Notes: a model not told the origin generated them from the sequence alone. Positions 17,302 through 26,279 are shown, counted from the stretch's first letter. The stretch: DNA of 32,879 bases from Bacillota bacterium (GCA_021787335.1 JAJYMC010000054.1:90572-123450); one strand, 5' to 3'. Numbers and translations are program-made.

Positions 17302-19782
17302 ATGGCCGATGAGGCAGTGGTCCAAAGGGTCGTCCCGGCCAAGATAGGCGACGAGATGAAGACGTCCTACATCGATTACGCGATGAGCGTCATCGTCGGC
17401 CGCGCCTTGCCCGACGTCCGGGACGGCCTCAAGCCGGTCCACCGGCGGATCCTCTTCTCCATGTACGATCAGGGCTTCACCGCGGACAAGCCCTACAAGA
17501 AATCGGCCAAGACCGTCGGGGACGTCATCGGCCGCTTCCATCCCCACGGGGAGGTGGCCGTCTACGACGCCATCGTCCGCTTGGCGCAGGACTTTTCGAT
17601 GCGCGCCCCGCTGATCGATGGGCACGGCAACTTCGGCTCGGTCGACGGCGACCCCGCGGCGGCCATGCGTTACACCGAGGCGCGCCTTTCCAAGCTGGCC
17701 GGGGAACTCCTGAGAGACATCGATAAGAAAACCGTCGACTTCGCCCCGAACTTCGACGAAAGCGTCGACGAGCCGCTGGTCCTCCCCGCTCGCTTCCCGA
17801 ACCTGCTCATCAACGGTTCAGAAGGCATCGCCGTCGGCATGGCCACCAACATCCCGCCGCACAATCTGCGGGAAGTCATCGACGGCGTGATCATGCTCAT
17901 CGACAAGCCGGAAAGCACCACGGCCGACCTGATGACCATCATCAAGGGCCCGGACTTCCCGACCGGCGCCATGATCATGGGCCGGGACGGGATCAAGGCG
18001 GCCTATGAGACCGGCCGTGGAAGCCTGAAGCTGCGCTCCCGGGCGGTCATCGAGGAGACCGCCGGCGGCCGCTACCGCATCGTCGCCAGCGAGATCCCTT
18101 ACCAGGTCAACAAGGCCAGGCTGATCGAGCAGATCGCCAACCTGGTCCGGGAGGGCCGGGTCAACGGCATCAGCGACCTCCGCGACGAGTCCGACCGCGA
18201 CGGCATGCGCATCGTCGTCGAGCTCAAGCGGGACGCCAACGCCAACGTGGTGATGAACCAGCTCTTCAAGTTCACCCAGATGGAGATCACCTTCGGGGTC
18301 ATCAACCTGGCCCTGGTCGACGGGCAGCCGCAGGTGCTCACCCTGCGCGACACGCTCTATCATTACGTCATATACCAGAAGGAAGTCGTCATCCGCCGCA
18401 CGCGCTTCGACCTGGACAAGGCAGAAGCCAGGGCCCACATCCTGGAGGGCCTGCGGATCGCCCTGGACCACATCGACCAGGTGATCAACCTCATCCGGGC
18501 GTCCAAGACGGTGGACATCGCCCACGCCGGCCTTAGGCGCGAGTTCGGGCTGTCGGACAAGCAGGCCCAGGCCATCCTGGACATGCGCCTGCAGCGCCTG
18601 ACCGGCCTCGAGCGCGATAAGATCGAGCAGGAATACCAGGCTCTCCTGAAGGACATCGAGTATTACCGGGCCATCCTGGCCAACGAGCGGATGGTCTACC
18701 AGATCATCAAGACCGAGCTGACCGAGATCCGCGACAAGTACGGCGACGAGCGCCGGACGAAGATCGCCGCGGCCGCCGGTGAGTTCGAGGACGAGGACCT
18801 CATCCCCGTCGAGGACATGGTCATCACCATGACCCACCAGGGGTACATCAAGCGCCTCCCGGCCAGCACCTACCGGAGCCAGCGCCGGGGCGGGCGCGGG
18901 GTGACCGGGATGGGGACGAAGGAAGAGGACTTCGTCGAGCACATCTTCATCACCACCACGCACCACTACATCGTCTTCTTCACCAACACCGGCCGGGCTT
19001 TCCGGCTGAAGGTCCACGAGATCCCGGAGGCCGGGCGGACGGCCAAGGGCACGAACATCGTCAACCTTATCCAGCTCGGCCCGGACGAGAAGGTGACGGC
19101 GGTCATCCCCGTTCGCGAGTTCAGTCCGGACCAGTTCCTGTTCTTCGCGACCAGGCAGGGCACGGTCAAACGGACCGGCCTGTCGGAGTTCGAGAACATC
19201 CGGCGGGGCGGGCTCATCGCCCTGGCCCTGGAACAAGGCGACGAGCTCATCGCGGTCCGCCTGACCTCAGGCCGGGAAGACGTCCTCCTGGTGACCAAGA
19301 AAGGCCTGAGCATCCGCTTCCCAGAGACCGACGTCCGGCCGATGGGCCGCACCGCCAGGGGCGTGGCCGGCATCCGGCGGCGGAACGGCGACGCCGTGGT
19401 GGCCGCGAACGTCGCCCGGGAAGGGGCCGACCTCCTGGTCATCACGACCAAGGGCCACGGCAAGCGTACCCCCATCGCTGAGTACCGGGAGCAGAAGCGC
19501 GGCGGCCTGGGCATCAAGGCCATCCGCCTCACCGGCCGCAATGGCACGGTGGCCGGGGCTCAGGTGGTCGAGGGCGAGGACGAAGTGATGCTGGTGACGA
19601 CGAAGGCGATGATCATCCGTCTCCAGGTGGCCGGGATATCCCAGCTCAGTCGGGACACCCAGGGGGTCCTCGTCCAGCGCATCGACGGTGACGACGAAGT
19701 CGTCGCCCTGGCCCGCGTGCCTGGCAAGGAGGGGGAGCCGGGGAACGAGTCCGGCGGGGAGGAGAACCCGCGGGAGGAATGA
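17302..19782 (+). CDS. gyrA: DNA gyrase subunit A
   Basis: An 826-residue breakage-reunion subunit. The catalytic tyrosine is Y124 in [10 protein letters not shown]. The GyrA box, in the form QRRGGRG, lies at the start of the C-terminal beta-pinwheel and marks it as gyrase rather than topoisomerase IV. In the quinolone-binding helix the sequence is HGEVAVYD (82-89), so the usual Ser (E. coli 83) is Val85 while the acidic Asp89 is kept. The C-terminal tail is acidic. It is 19 bases from gyrB and overlaps the archease gene by four bases. Confidence 0.97.
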   Translation: MADEAVVQRVVPAKIGDEMKTSYIDYAMSVIVGRALPDVRDGLKPVHRRILFSMYDQGFTADKPYKKSAKTVGDVIGRFHPHGEVAVYDAIVRLAQDFSMRAPLIDGHGNFGSVDGDPAAAMRYTEARLSKLAGELLRDIDKKTVDFAPNFDESVDEPLVLPARFPNLLINGSEGIAVGMATNIPPHNLREVIDGVIMLIDKPESTTADLMTIIKGPDFPTGAMIMGRDGIKAAYETGRGSLKLRSRAVIEETAGGRYRIVASEIPYQVNKARLIEQIANLVREGRVNGISDLRDESDRDGMRIVVELKRDANANVVMNQLFKFTQMEITFGVINLALVDGQPQVLTLRDTLYHYVIYQKEVVIRRTRFDLDKAEARAHILEGLRIALDHIDQVINLIRASKTVDIAHAGLRREFGLSDKQAQAILDMRLQRLTGLERDKIEQEYQALLKDIEYYRAILANERMVYQIIKTELTEIRDKYGDERRTKIAAAAGEFEDEDLIPVEDMVITMTHQGYIKRLPASTYRSQRRGGRGVTGMGTKEEDFVEHIFITTTHHYIVFFTNTGRAFRLKVHEIPEAGRTAKGTNIVNLIQLGPDEKVTAVIPVREFSPDQFLFFATRQGTVKRTGLSEFENIRRGGLIALALEQGDELIAVRLTSGREDVLLVTKKGLSIRFPETDVRPMGRTARGVAGIRRRNGDAVVAANVAREGADLLVITTKGHGKRTPIAEYREQKRGGLGIKAIRLTGRNGTVAGAQVVEGEDEVMLVTTKAMIIRLQVAGISQLSRDTQGVLVQRIDGDDEVVALARVPGKEGEPGNESGGEENPREE

Positions 19783-20234
19783 CCTTTGCGCGCGGCTACC
19801 GGTTCCTTGACCACACCGCCGACGTCGGCCTCGAGGCCGAGGGGGAAACCCTGGAAGAGGTCTTCGCCAACGCCGCGGCCGGCCTCTTCGCGATGATCGC
19901 CGAAGGACCGGTGGCCTCGGTCGAGGAGGCCCGGGTGGAGGTGGCCGCGAGCGACCTCGAGGAACTGCTCGTCCGCTGGCTGAACGAATTGCTTTACCTG
20001 CACGACACGGAGCGCCGCCTTTTCTCCCTCTTCCGCCCGCACATCTTCCTGGGGGAGAAGACGGCGCCCTCGTCTTTCAAGCTCGAAGCCCGGGTCTTCG
20101 GGGAGCAGACCGACCCCGCTCGGCACGGCCGCCTGCGCGAGGTCAAGGCCGCCACCTACCACGGGTTGTGGCTTCAGCGGCGGGGATTGGGGACCAGCGG
20201 CCGGTATCTGATCAGGGTCATCTTCGACATCTGA
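19779..20234 (+). CDS. Archease family protein
   Basis: A 151-residue archease (DUF101). The diagnostic [10 protein letters not shown] is at 11-20, followed by [30 protein letters not shown], and the C-terminal [10 protein letters not shown] and LIRVIFDI containing the metal-ligand region. Archease speeds guanylation and turnover of the RNA ligase RtcB. No rtcB gene is present in the window. The start overlaps the gyrA stop (ATGA), so it is translated from the gyrase operon transcript. Confidence 0.93.
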   Translation: MTFARGYRFLDHTADVGLEAEGETLEEVFANAAAGLFAMIAEGPVASVEEARVEVAASDLEELLVRWLNELLYLHDTERRLFSLFRPHIFLGEKTAPSSFKLEARVFGEQTDPARHGRLREVKAATYHGLWLQRRGLGTSGRYLIRVIFDI

Positions 20235-20304
20235 CACTGAGGCCCATGGGCGTCATCAAGGGGTGACCGCCACTCGGTCTGGCCTTTGGCCGCGCCGCCC
20301 GGCC

Positions 20305-20362
20305 GGCCAGCAACTGTCAGGCCAGGTAACTGTCAGGCCAGCAACTGTCAGGCCAGGTAACT
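20305..20362 (+). repeat. 31-base direct repeat (nearly two copies) before pdxS
   Basis: A 31-base unit starting GGCCAGCAACTGTCAGGCC (20305) repeats at 20336. Each unit itself consists of two related halves, CAGCAACTGTCAGGC and CAGGTAACTGTCAGGC, so the motif AACTGTCAGGC occurs three times and a partial AACT ends at the -35 of the pdxS promoter. It could be an operator array or a simple duplication. Confidence 0.85.
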
Positions 20363-20391
20363 TGTTTTTCCGGCAAGCCGTGTAGTACAAT
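20362..20391 (+). promoter_or_regulatory. Sigma-A promoter of pdxST
   Basis: TTGTTT (20362-20367), an 18-base spacer and TACAAT (20386-20391), 38 bases upstream of the pdxS start. The direct repeats abut its upstream side. Confidence 0.78.
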
Positions 20392-20429
20392 ATACAGTGC
20401 GATTTCCCAGGACAGGGAGGACTGAAAGC

Positions 20430-21335
20430 ATGTCCAGCAGAGAGCAGAACACCGGGGCTCAGGGCACTTGGCGGGTGAAGGTCGGCCTGGCCCAGATGCT
20501 CAAGGGCGGCGTCATCATGGACGTCACCACCCCCGAGCAGGCCAAGATCGCCGAAGAAGCGGGAGCGGTGGCGGTCATGGCCCTCGAGCGCGTCCCGGCC
20601 GACATCCGTGCGGCCGGCGGCGTGGCCAGGATGGCCGATCCGACGGTCATCACCCGGATCATGGAGGCCGTCACCATCCCGGTCATGGCCAAGGCCCGCA
20701 TCGGGCACTTCGTCGAAGCGCAGATCCTGGAGGCCCTCGGAGCCGACTATATCGACGAGAGCGAGGTCCTCACGCCCGCCGACGAAGAGCACCACATCAA
20801 CAAGAACAAGTTCAAGGTCCCCTTCGTCTGCGGGGCCCGGAACCTCGGCGAGGCCCTCCGCCGCATCGGCGAAGGGGCGGCCATGGTCCGGACCAAGGGC
20901 GAGCCAGGGACCGGCAATGTCGTCGAGGCTGTCCGGCACATGCGGACGGTCATGGACGAGGTCCGCAAGCTGCAGACCCTGGACGAGGACGAGCTGATGG
21001 CTGAGGCCAAGAACCTCGGCGCTCCGGCCGAACTGCTCACCGAGGTCAAGAAGCTCGGCCGGCTCCCGGTGGTCAACTTCTCCGCCGGCGGCATCGCCAC
21101 CCCGGCCGACGCTGCCCTGATGATGCAGCTGGGGGCCGACGGCATCTTCGTCGGCTCGGGCATCTTCAAGTCGAAGAACCCAGCCGCCCGGGCGAAGGCC
21201 ATCGTCCTCGCCACCACGCACTACAACGACCCCAAGGTCCTCGCCGAAGTCTCCAAGGACCTGGGCGAGGCCATGCCCGGCATCGAGATCTCCAAGATCA
21301 ACCAGGCCGAGATGATGCAGACCCGCGGCTGGTGA
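20430..21335 (+). CDS. pdxS: Pyridoxal 5'-phosphate synthase subunit PdxS
   Basis: A 301-residue (beta/alpha)8-barrel synthase that makes PLP from ribose 5-phosphate, glyceraldehyde 3-phosphate and ammonia. Highly conserved stretches include [49 protein letters not shown] with the ribose-phosphate lysine (Lys88), and [16 protein letters not shown]. The ATG at 20430 lies ten bases after GGGAGG; an upstream in-frame start is unlikely because it would include the ribosome binding site. It is followed 15 bases later by pdxT, its glutaminase partner. Confidence 0.97.
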   Translation: MSSREQNTGAQGTWRVKVGLAQMLKGGVIMDVTTPEQAKIAEEAGAVAVMALERVPADIRAAGGVARMADPTVITRIMEAVTIPVMAKARIGHFVEAQILEALGADYIDESEVLTPADEEHHINKNKFKVPFVCGARNLGEALRRIGEGAAMVRTKGEPGTGNVVEAVRHMRTVMDEVRKLQTLDEDELMAEAKNLGAPAELLTEVKKLGRLPVVNFSAGGIATPADAALMMQLGADGIFVGSGIFKSKNPAARAKAIVLATTHYNDPKVLAEVSKDLGEAMPGIEISKINQAEMMQTRGW

Positions 21336-21350
21336 GCGGAAGGGACGAAC

Positions 21351-21929
21351 ATGGCGCCGAGAGTCGGAGTACTGGACCTGCAAGGTGACGTCAGCGAACA
21401 TGTCGAGGCCCTTCAGCGGGCCGGCGCGGAAGCGGTTCGGATCAAGCGCGTCGAGCAACTGGCCGACTTGGACGGGCTGGTCATCCCGGGCGGCGAGAGC
21501 ACGGCCATCGGCAAGCTGATGACCCACTATGGTTTCATGGAAGCCATCCCCCGCCAGGCCGCCCGGGGCATGGGCGTGTATGGGACATGCGCCGGCCTCA
21601 TCCTGGTGGCCACCGAGGTCGAGGGCTCCGACCAGCCCAGGCTCGGCCTGATGGATATGGTGGCCAAGCGCAACGCCTTCGGTCGCCAGGTGGACAGCTT
21701 CGAGGCCGACCTGGACATCCCTGAACTCGGCCCCGAGCCGATGCCGGCGGTCTTCATCCGCGCCCCATACGTGGGCAGCGTCGGCAAGGGCGTGAAAGTG
21801 CTGGCCAAGGTCGGGGAAAAGATAGTCATGGCCGCCAGTGGCAAACATCTGGTGACGGCCTTCCATCCTGAGCTGACCGAGGACGCGCGGGTCCACCGCT
21901 ATTTCGTCGAAAGGCTTAGGAAGTCCTGA
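21351..21929 (+). CDS. pdxT: Pyridoxal 5'-phosphate synthase glutaminase subunit PdxT
   Basis: A 192-residue class I glutamine amidotransferase that supplies ammonia to PdxS. The nucleophile is Cys80 in VYGTCAGLIL; His172 and Glu174 in FHPEL complete the triad. The N-terminal GVLDLQGDVSEH and PGGESTAIGKL are typical. The ATG follows GGAAGGGACG. A strong terminator follows the gene. Confidence 0.97.
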   Translation: MAPRVGVLDLQGDVSEHVEALQRAGAEAVRIKRVEQLADLDGLVIPGGESTAIGKLMTHYGFMEAIPRQAARGMGVYGTCAGLILVATEVEGSDQPRLGLMDMVAKRNAFGRQVDSFEADLDIPELGPEPMPAVFIRAPYVGSVGKGVKVLAKVGEKIVMAASGKHLVTAFHPELTEDARVHRYFVERLRKS

Positions 21930-21938
21930 ACGAAAAGG

Positions 21939-21969
21939 ACGCCGGGGCGGTCGCCCCGGCGTTGTTCTT
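21939..21969 (+). terminator. Terminator after pdxST
   Basis: ACGCCGGGGC pairs with GCCCCGGCGT around GGTC (10 perfect pairs), followed by TGTTCTT. It begins nine bases after the pdxT stop and ends just before the hslO ribosome binding site. Confidence 0.78.
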
Positions 21970-21982
21970 GAGGGGGCAAACG

Positions 21983-22927
21983 ATGGATTATCTCCTGCGG
22001 GCCGCCGACACGGACGGGCTGGTGCGGGCTTTCGCCGCGGTGACCACGGACATCGCCGGCGAGGCGGCCCGACGCCACGGGACCTACCCGGTGGGAACGG
22101 CCGCGCTGGGCCGAGCCCTGACGGCCGCCGCTTTCCTGGGGGCCAACCTGAAAGACGACGGGGCGGTGACCCTCCGCATCCTCGGCGACGGTCCCCTCGG
22201 CGGGGTCATCGCTTCCGCGAACGCCCACGGCGAGGTCCGGGGCTACGTCAAGAACCCCGACGTCGACCTGCCGTCGGCCGCGCCCGGCAAGCTCGACGTC
22301 GGCCGCGCCGTCGGTCACAGCGGGTCGTTGTACGTCACCACCGACCTGCGTCTGAAGGAGCCGTACACCGGCGGCGCCCCGATTGTCTCGGGCGAGATCG
22401 CCGAGGACATGGCCAACTACTTCCGAGTCTCGGAACAGACCCCGTCGGCCGTCGCCCTCGGCGTGCTCGTCGGGACCGACGGCGGGGTCCTGGCCTCCGG
22501 AGGGCTGATGGTGCAGGTTCTGCCGGGGGCGGACGGGCAGATGACGGCCCGCCTGGAGGACAACCTGGTCCACCTGGGCCAGGTGAGCCGGCTGATCAAC
22601 GCGGGCAGCACGGCCGAGGACCTTCTCCAGGCCGGCCTGGCGGGGGTCGACTTCCGGGTCTTGGCCCGCACCGAGCTTCGGTTCCGCTGTCACTGCGACC
22701 GCGACCGGGCCGCCGAGCTCCTGATCTCGCTGGGCCGGGAGGAGCTGGCCGACCTGGCCGAGAGAACCGACCCGACCGAGATGCGCTGTCACTTCTGCAA
22801 CGAGGTCTATCGCTTCACGCCGGAAGAAGTCCGAGTCTTGCTGGACAGGGCACTGGCGGCGAAACATAAAAACGAAGCGCCCGCCGCGGGTGGCGCACCG
22901 CCCGGAGAAAACGGGCCGGAAGGGTAG
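21983..22927 (+). CDS. hslO: Redox-regulated chaperone Hsp33
   Basis: A 314-residue holdase activated by oxidation. The N-terminal domain has RAAFAAVTTDIAGEAARRH-like features and GYVKNPDVDLP. The C-terminal zinc centre has a CHC pair (FRCHCDRDR) and a CHFC pair (MRCHFCNEVYRF), giving the expected four cysteines. The ATG at 21983 follows GAGGGGG; the TTG 21 bases upstream lies next to the terminator. An extra proline/glycine-rich tail ends the protein. Confidence 0.95.
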   Translation: MDYLLRAADTDGLVRAFAAVTTDIAGEAARRHGTYPVGTAALGRALTAAAFLGANLKDDGAVTLRILGDGPLGGVIASANAHGEVRGYVKNPDVDLPSAAPGKLDVGRAVGHSGSLYVTTDLRLKEPYTGGAPIVSGEIAEDMANYFRVSEQTPSAVALGVLVGTDGGVLASGGLMVQVLPGADGQMTARLEDNLVHLGQVSRLINAGSTAEDLLQAGLAGVDFRVLARTELRFRCHCDRDRAAELLISLGREELADLAERTDPTEMRCHFCNEVYRFTPEEVRVLLDRALAAKHKNEAPAAGGAPPGENGPEG

Positions 22928-23006
22928 GGCGGGCCGACCGCGAAAAGGAAAGAGTCGACAGTACGCAGGCGACCGTCAGGCCGCCCAATGGAGGTAGAGA
23001 CGGACG

Positions 23007-23816
23007 ATGGCCAAGGCAAGACCGCAGGCGGAGATCGGCATCTTCGGGGGCTCGGGTTTCTACAACTTCCTCGACAACGTCACCGAGGTCTGGGTGGAGA
23101 CCCCCTACGGGGCCCCGTCGGACAAGATCGCGCTGGCCGAGGTGGGCGGCCGGAAGGTGGCCTTCCTCCCGCGGCATGGCCGCGACCATCGCTTCCCGCC
23201 GCACAAGGTGCCTTACCGGGCGAACCTGTGGGCCATGAAGGAACTCGGCGTCGAGCGGGTCATCGGGCCCTGCGCCGCCGGTAGCCTGCAGCCCGAGATC
23301 AAGCCGGGAGATTTCGTGGTCACCGACCAGTTCGTCGACCGGACGTGGGGCCGGCCAGACACCTTCTACGACGGCCCGCTGACGACCCACGTCAGCGCCG
23401 CCGACCCCTACTGCCCCGTCCTCCGCAAGGTCGCCATCGACCAGGGACGGGCTCTCGGCCTGCCCCTTCACGACCACGGGACGGTCGTCGTCATCCAGGG
23501 TCCCCGCTTCTCGACGCGCGCGGAGAGCCGCTGGTTCTCCAAGATGGGCTGGGAGGTCATCAACATGACCCAGTACCCAGAGGGCATGCTGGCCCGCGAA
23601 CTCGACATGTGCTACGTGAACATCGCCCTGATCACCGACTACGACGCCGGGCTCGAAGGCCGCCCGGACATCAAGCCGGTCAACCACGAAGACGTCATCA
23701 AGGTCTTCAACGACAACAACGACAAGCTGCGCGAGCTGCTCTACAAGATGATCCCGGCCATCCCGCCCAAGCGCGAGTGCGCCTGCGGGACGACCCTCGC
23801 CCACAGTCGCACCTGA
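23007..23816 (+). CDS. mtnP: S-methyl-5'-thioadenosine phosphorylase
   Basis: A 269-residue purine nucleoside phosphorylase family enzyme that cleaves methylthioadenosine to adenine and methylthioribose 1-phosphate. Motifs are IGIFGGSGFY (phosphate loop), LPRHGRDHRFPPHKVPYRAN and QGPRFSTRAESR. Near the substrate-binding site it has NMTQYPEGMLARELDMCY, as in true MTAPs. The C-terminal ECACG contains a Cys-X-Cys, like some thermostable archaeal MTAPs. The product is the substrate of the next gene, mtnA, 25 bases downstream. No SAM riboswitch was seen upstream. Confidence 0.94.
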   Translation: MAKARPQAEIGIFGGSGFYNFLDNVTEVWVETPYGAPSDKIALAEVGGRKVAFLPRHGRDHRFPPHKVPYRANLWAMKELGVERVIGPCAAGSLQPEIKPGDFVVTDQFVDRTWGRPDTFYDGPLTTHVSAADPYCPVLRKVAIDQGRALGLPLHDHGTVVVIQGPRFSTRAESRWFSKMGWEVINMTQYPEGMLARELDMCYVNIALITDYDAGLEGRPDIKPVNHEDVIKVFNDNNDKLRELLYKMIPAIPPKRECACGTTLAHSRT

Positions 23817-23841
23817 CGCGGCGCTCGCGATGGAGGTTCAC

Positions 23842-24936
23842 ATGGAACCGGTCCAACCGATCCAGTACAAAGACGGCCGTCTGGCCCTCATCGACCAGCG
23901 GCGCCTGCCTCTCGAACTGGTCACCGTGGAGTGCGAGACTTACGAGGACGTGGCCAAGGCGATCGAGGACATGGCCGTCCGCGGGGCCCCGGCCATCGGC
24001 ATCGCCGCCGCGTACGGCGTGGCCATGGGGGCCAAGGCGCTGGCGACCGGGGCGACCTTCTCCCGCCCGGGCGTGCCCGGGGGGACGTCCGGGGCCGCTG
24101 CGACGGAGCTGTTCCTGGGGGCCCTCGAGGGCATCGGGGAGCGGCTGAAGAGGACCAGGCCGACGGCGGTCAACCTGTTCTGGGCCGTCGACCGGATGAT
24201 GCGCGTGGCCACCGCCCAGGCCTCGCGCGGGCCGATGGGCATCAGCGTGGCCCTCTTCGAGGAGGCGAAGGCCATCGCCGACGAGGACGTGGCGATGAAC
24301 CGGCGCCTCGGCGATTTCGGTCAGGCCCTCGTCCCGGACACCGCCACCGTCCTGACCCACTGCAACGCCGGGGCCCTGGCCACCGGCGGGTTCGGGACCG
24401 CCCTGGGCGTCGTCCGGGCGGCGGTGGCCGCGGGAAAGCAGGTCCAGGTGCTGGCCGACGAGACGCGACCGCTGCTGCAGGGGGCCCGGCTGACGGCCTG
24501 GGAGCTGTCGCAGGAAGGAATCCCGGTGACCCTCATCACCGACAGCATGGCCGGCCACATGATGCAGCAAAAACGGGTCGACGTCGTCATCGTCGGGGCC
24601 GACCGGATCGCCGCCAACGGCGACACGGCCAACAAGATCGGCACCTATTCCCTGGCCGTCCTGGCCAAGGAGCACGGACTGCCGTTCTACATCGCGGCTC
24701 CTTCATCGACCATCGACCTCAGCCTGGCCGACGGAAAGGGTATCGTCATCGAAGAGCGGCGGGCGGAGGAGGTCACCAGGATCGGCCAGACGGTCATCGC
24801 CCCGCCCGGCGTCAAAGTGGCCAACCCGGCTTTTGACGTCACTCCCGCGCGCCTGATCACCGCCATCATCACCGACCGCGGCGTCGTCAAGCCGCCATAT
24901 CACGACAACCTGCGTGCGCTCTTCGGGGCGCGCTGA
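23842..24936 (+). CDS. mtnA: Methylthioribose-1-phosphate isomerase
   Basis: A 364-residue isomerase that converts methylthioribose 1-phosphate to methylthioribulose 1-phosphate in methionine salvage; it is related to eIF2B subunits. RGAPAIG is at 48-54, the catalytic Cys174 is in LTHCNAGALATGG, and Asp254 is in GADRIAANGDTANKIGTY. The start ATG at 23842 lies after GGAGGTTCAC; an ATG 12 bases upstream is less well placed. There is a Gly/Ser-rich insertion at about 72-88. The later salvage genes (mtnB and others) are not in the window. Confidence 0.95.
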   Translation: MEPVQPIQYKDGRLALIDQRRLPLELVTVECETYEDVAKAIEDMAVRGAPAIGIAAAYGVAMGAKALATGATFSRPGVPGGTSGAAATELFLGALEGIGERLKRTRPTAVNLFWAVDRMMRVATAQASRGPMGISVALFEEAKAIADEDVAMNRRLGDFGQALVPDTATVLTHCNAGALATGGFGTALGVVRAAVAAGKQVQVLADETRPLLQGARLTAWELSQEGIPVTLITDSMAGHMMQQKRVDVVIVGADRIAANGDTANKIGTYSLAVLAKEHGLPFYIAAPSSTIDLSLADGKGIVIEERRAEEVTRIGQTVIAPPGVKVANPAFDVTPARLITAIITDRGVVKPPYHDNLRALFGAR

Positions 24937-24973
24937 AGAAGGTGCCGCAACAGGCCAGCGAATGTCCGCCAAA

Positions 24974-25003
24974 TTGACAGTGCTTGAAAACGCGTGATAT
25001 ACT
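24974..25003 (+). promoter_or_regulatory. Promoter of tRNA-Ser(TGA)
   Basis: TTGACA (24974-24979), an 18-base spacer and TATACT (24998-25003), about 90 bases ahead of the mature tRNA. Confidence 0.8.
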
Positions 25004-25094
25004 TTTTTCGCTTCCGTTGCCGCCGTGATTGTCTTGAAAAGCAGCCGTGGCGCGGCGGAAGGCGCGGATTCAAGGGACACGAGGAAGACGTCTC

Positions 25095-25180
25095 GGAGGG
25101 GTGTCCGAGGGGTTTAAGGAGCTGGTCTTGAAAACCAGTGTCCCCGCAAGGGGCCGTGGGTTCGAATCCCACCCCCTCCG
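25095..25180 (+). tRNA. tRNA-Ser (anticodon TGA)
   Basis: Acceptor stem GGAGGGG/CCCCTCC, discriminator G, and the anticodon loop CTTGAAA between CTGGT and ACCAG. There is a long variable arm (TGTCCCCGCAAGGGGCC region) and the T-loop TTCGAAT. CCA is not encoded. It is a class II tRNA. Confidence 0.97.
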
Positions 25181-25199
25181 CCGTTCGAACCCGCAAAAC

Positions 25200-25228
25200 T
25201 TGTTTTGCCGCGGCGGATGTGCTATGAT
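25200..25228 (+). promoter_or_regulatory. Promoter of tRNA-Ser(GCT)
   Basis: TTGTTT (25200-25205), a 17-base spacer and TATGAT (25223-25228). The small hairpin GCAAAA-CTTG-TTTTGC just after the preceding tRNA overlaps its -35. Confidence 0.72.
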
Positions 25229-25309
25229 ATTTAAGCTACTTTAGAAGCCACAGTCTTCGCGCTGAGTCGCTCAACCTCGCGACGAACGCTCGGACTGGTT
25301 TGACAACCC

Positions 25310-25400
25310 GGAGAGATACCCAAGAGGCTGAAGGGGCGGGTTTGCTAAACCTGTAGTAGGGCGTTTAGCTCTAGCGAGGGTTCGAATCCCTCTCTCTCCG
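25310..25400 (+). tRNA. tRNA-Ser (anticodon GCT)
   Basis: Acceptor GGAGAGA/TCTCTCC with discriminator G; anticodon loop TTGCTAA between CGGGT and ACCTG; long variable arm; T-loop TTCGAAT. CCA is not encoded. Confidence 0.97.
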
Positions 25401-25418
25401 CAGTTCCTTGGAAGACAC

Positions 25419-25492
<74 letters not shown>

Positions 25493-25498
25493 CCGTAG

Positions 25499-25533
25499 GG
25501 GATGTGGCCAGTGTCCACATCCCTTTAGTTTTT
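25499..25533 (+). terminator. Terminator after tRNA-Arg(ACG)
   Basis: GGGATGTGG pairs perfectly with CCACATCCC around CCAGTGT and is followed by TTTAGTTTTT. It closes the first tRNA group. Confidence 0.9.
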
Positions 25534-25599
25534 CGGCCGCGACGAACGACCGGCCCGGGCGCCGCGCGGCGGGCCGTCCACACGCGGCGGGCCGTCCAC

Positions 25600-25628
25600 T
25601 TGAACGCGCGGACCGTCTGTGCTATGAT
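25600..25628 (+). promoter_or_regulatory. Promoter of tRNA-Arg(CCT)
   Basis: TTGAAC (25600-25605), a 17-base spacer and TATGAT (25623-25628), ending 24 bases before the tRNA. Confidence 0.8.
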
Positions 25629-25652
25629 AAAAAATGCGCTATTGTGCGCTGC

Positions 25653-25729
25653 GCGCCCGTAGCTCAGGTGGATAGAGCAGCGGTTTCCTAAACCGCGTGT
25701 CGGTGGTTCGAGTCCTCCCGGGCGCACCA
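25653..25729 (+). tRNA. tRNA-Arg (anticodon CCT)
   Basis: Acceptor GCGCCCG/CGGGCGC, discriminator A and an encoded CCA. The anticodon loop TTCCTAA lies between GCGGT and ACCGC. It is the only tRNA in the window with encoded CCA. Confidence 0.97.
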
Positions 25730-25738
25730 AAGACCGCC

Positions 25739-25797
25739 GGGGCCGGGTGCCGGCCGCGAAAGAACGCTCTTTCCGGCGGCCACTGGCCCCTATTTTT
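25739..25797 (+). terminator. Terminator between tRNA-Arg(CCT) and tadA
   Basis: A long imperfect hairpin: GGGGCC...GGCCGCGAAAG pairs with CTTTCCGGCGGCC...GGCCCC around AACGCT, followed by TATTTTT. It ends 20 bases before the tadA start, so tadA would need read-through or a promoter I do not see. Confidence 0.8.
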
Positions 25798-25817
25798 GAC
25801 TCAGGGGCCGTAAACCC

Positions 25818-26279
25818 ATGAGTGACGAAGAATTCATGCGTGAAGCTCTGGCCGAAGCCCGCGAGGCGGCGGCCGCCGGCGAGGTTCCCATCGGCGCGGT
25901 CGTCGTGGCCGATGGCCGCATCGTGGCGAGGGCCCGCAATCGCCGGGAGGAGCTCAACGACCCGACCGCGCACGCCGAGATCCTGGCCCTCCGCGAGGCC
26001 GGGGAGAAGCTCGGTGGCTGGCGTTTGGGCCGGGCCGCGCTCTACGTCACCGTGGAGCCCTGCCCGATGTGCGCCGGAGCGATGGTTCAGGCCCGCCTGG
26101 GACGGCTCGTCTACGGGGCCCGCGACCTCAAGGCCGGGGCCGTCGAGTCCACGGTCAACCTGGTGCGCAACAAGGCCTACAACCACCAGGTCGAGGTGCG
26201 AGCGGGGTGCCTCGAGGACGATTGCGCCGAGGTGATGTCCCGCTTCTTCGCCGAGCGCCGCGACGGCGACGGCGATTGA
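25818..26279 (+). CDS. tadA: tRNA-specific adenosine deaminase TadA
   Basis: A 153-residue zinc deaminase that converts A34 of tRNA-Arg(ACG) to inosine. His52 and Glu54 are in AHAEI; Cys82 and Cys85 are in EPCPMCAGAM. This zinc-site pattern, with KAYNHQVEV near the C-terminus, identifies TadA rather than cytidine or guanine deaminases. The ATG at 25818 has AGGGGCCG upstream. It sits between tRNA genes, as yaaJ does in Bacillus. Confidence 0.95.
   Translation: MSDEEFMREALAEAREAAAAGEVPIGAVVVADGRIVARARNRREELNDPTAHAEILALREAGEKLGGWRLGRAALYVTVEPCPMCAGAMVQARLGRLVYGARDLKAGAVESTVNLVRNKAYNHQVEVRAGCLEDDCAEVMSRFFAERRDGDGD

Noticed and set aside
17818-19236. 472-codon open frame on the minus strand opposite gyrA, and similar long frames opposite pdxST (20256-21896), dnaX (27424-29154) and gltX (30714-32294).
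   Set aside because: They are mirror frames of clear genes in high-GC DNA; their translations look low-complexity (Asp/Val/Leu/Gly rich), match no family and lack ribosome binding sites.
20305-20362. Short CRISPR-like array.
   Set aside because: The units are direct tandem copies without unique spacers, fewer than two full units, and no cas genes are near.
22928-23006. SAM (S-box) riboswitch before mtnP.
   Set aside because: The gap is only about 80 bases and contains none of the conserved S-box elements.
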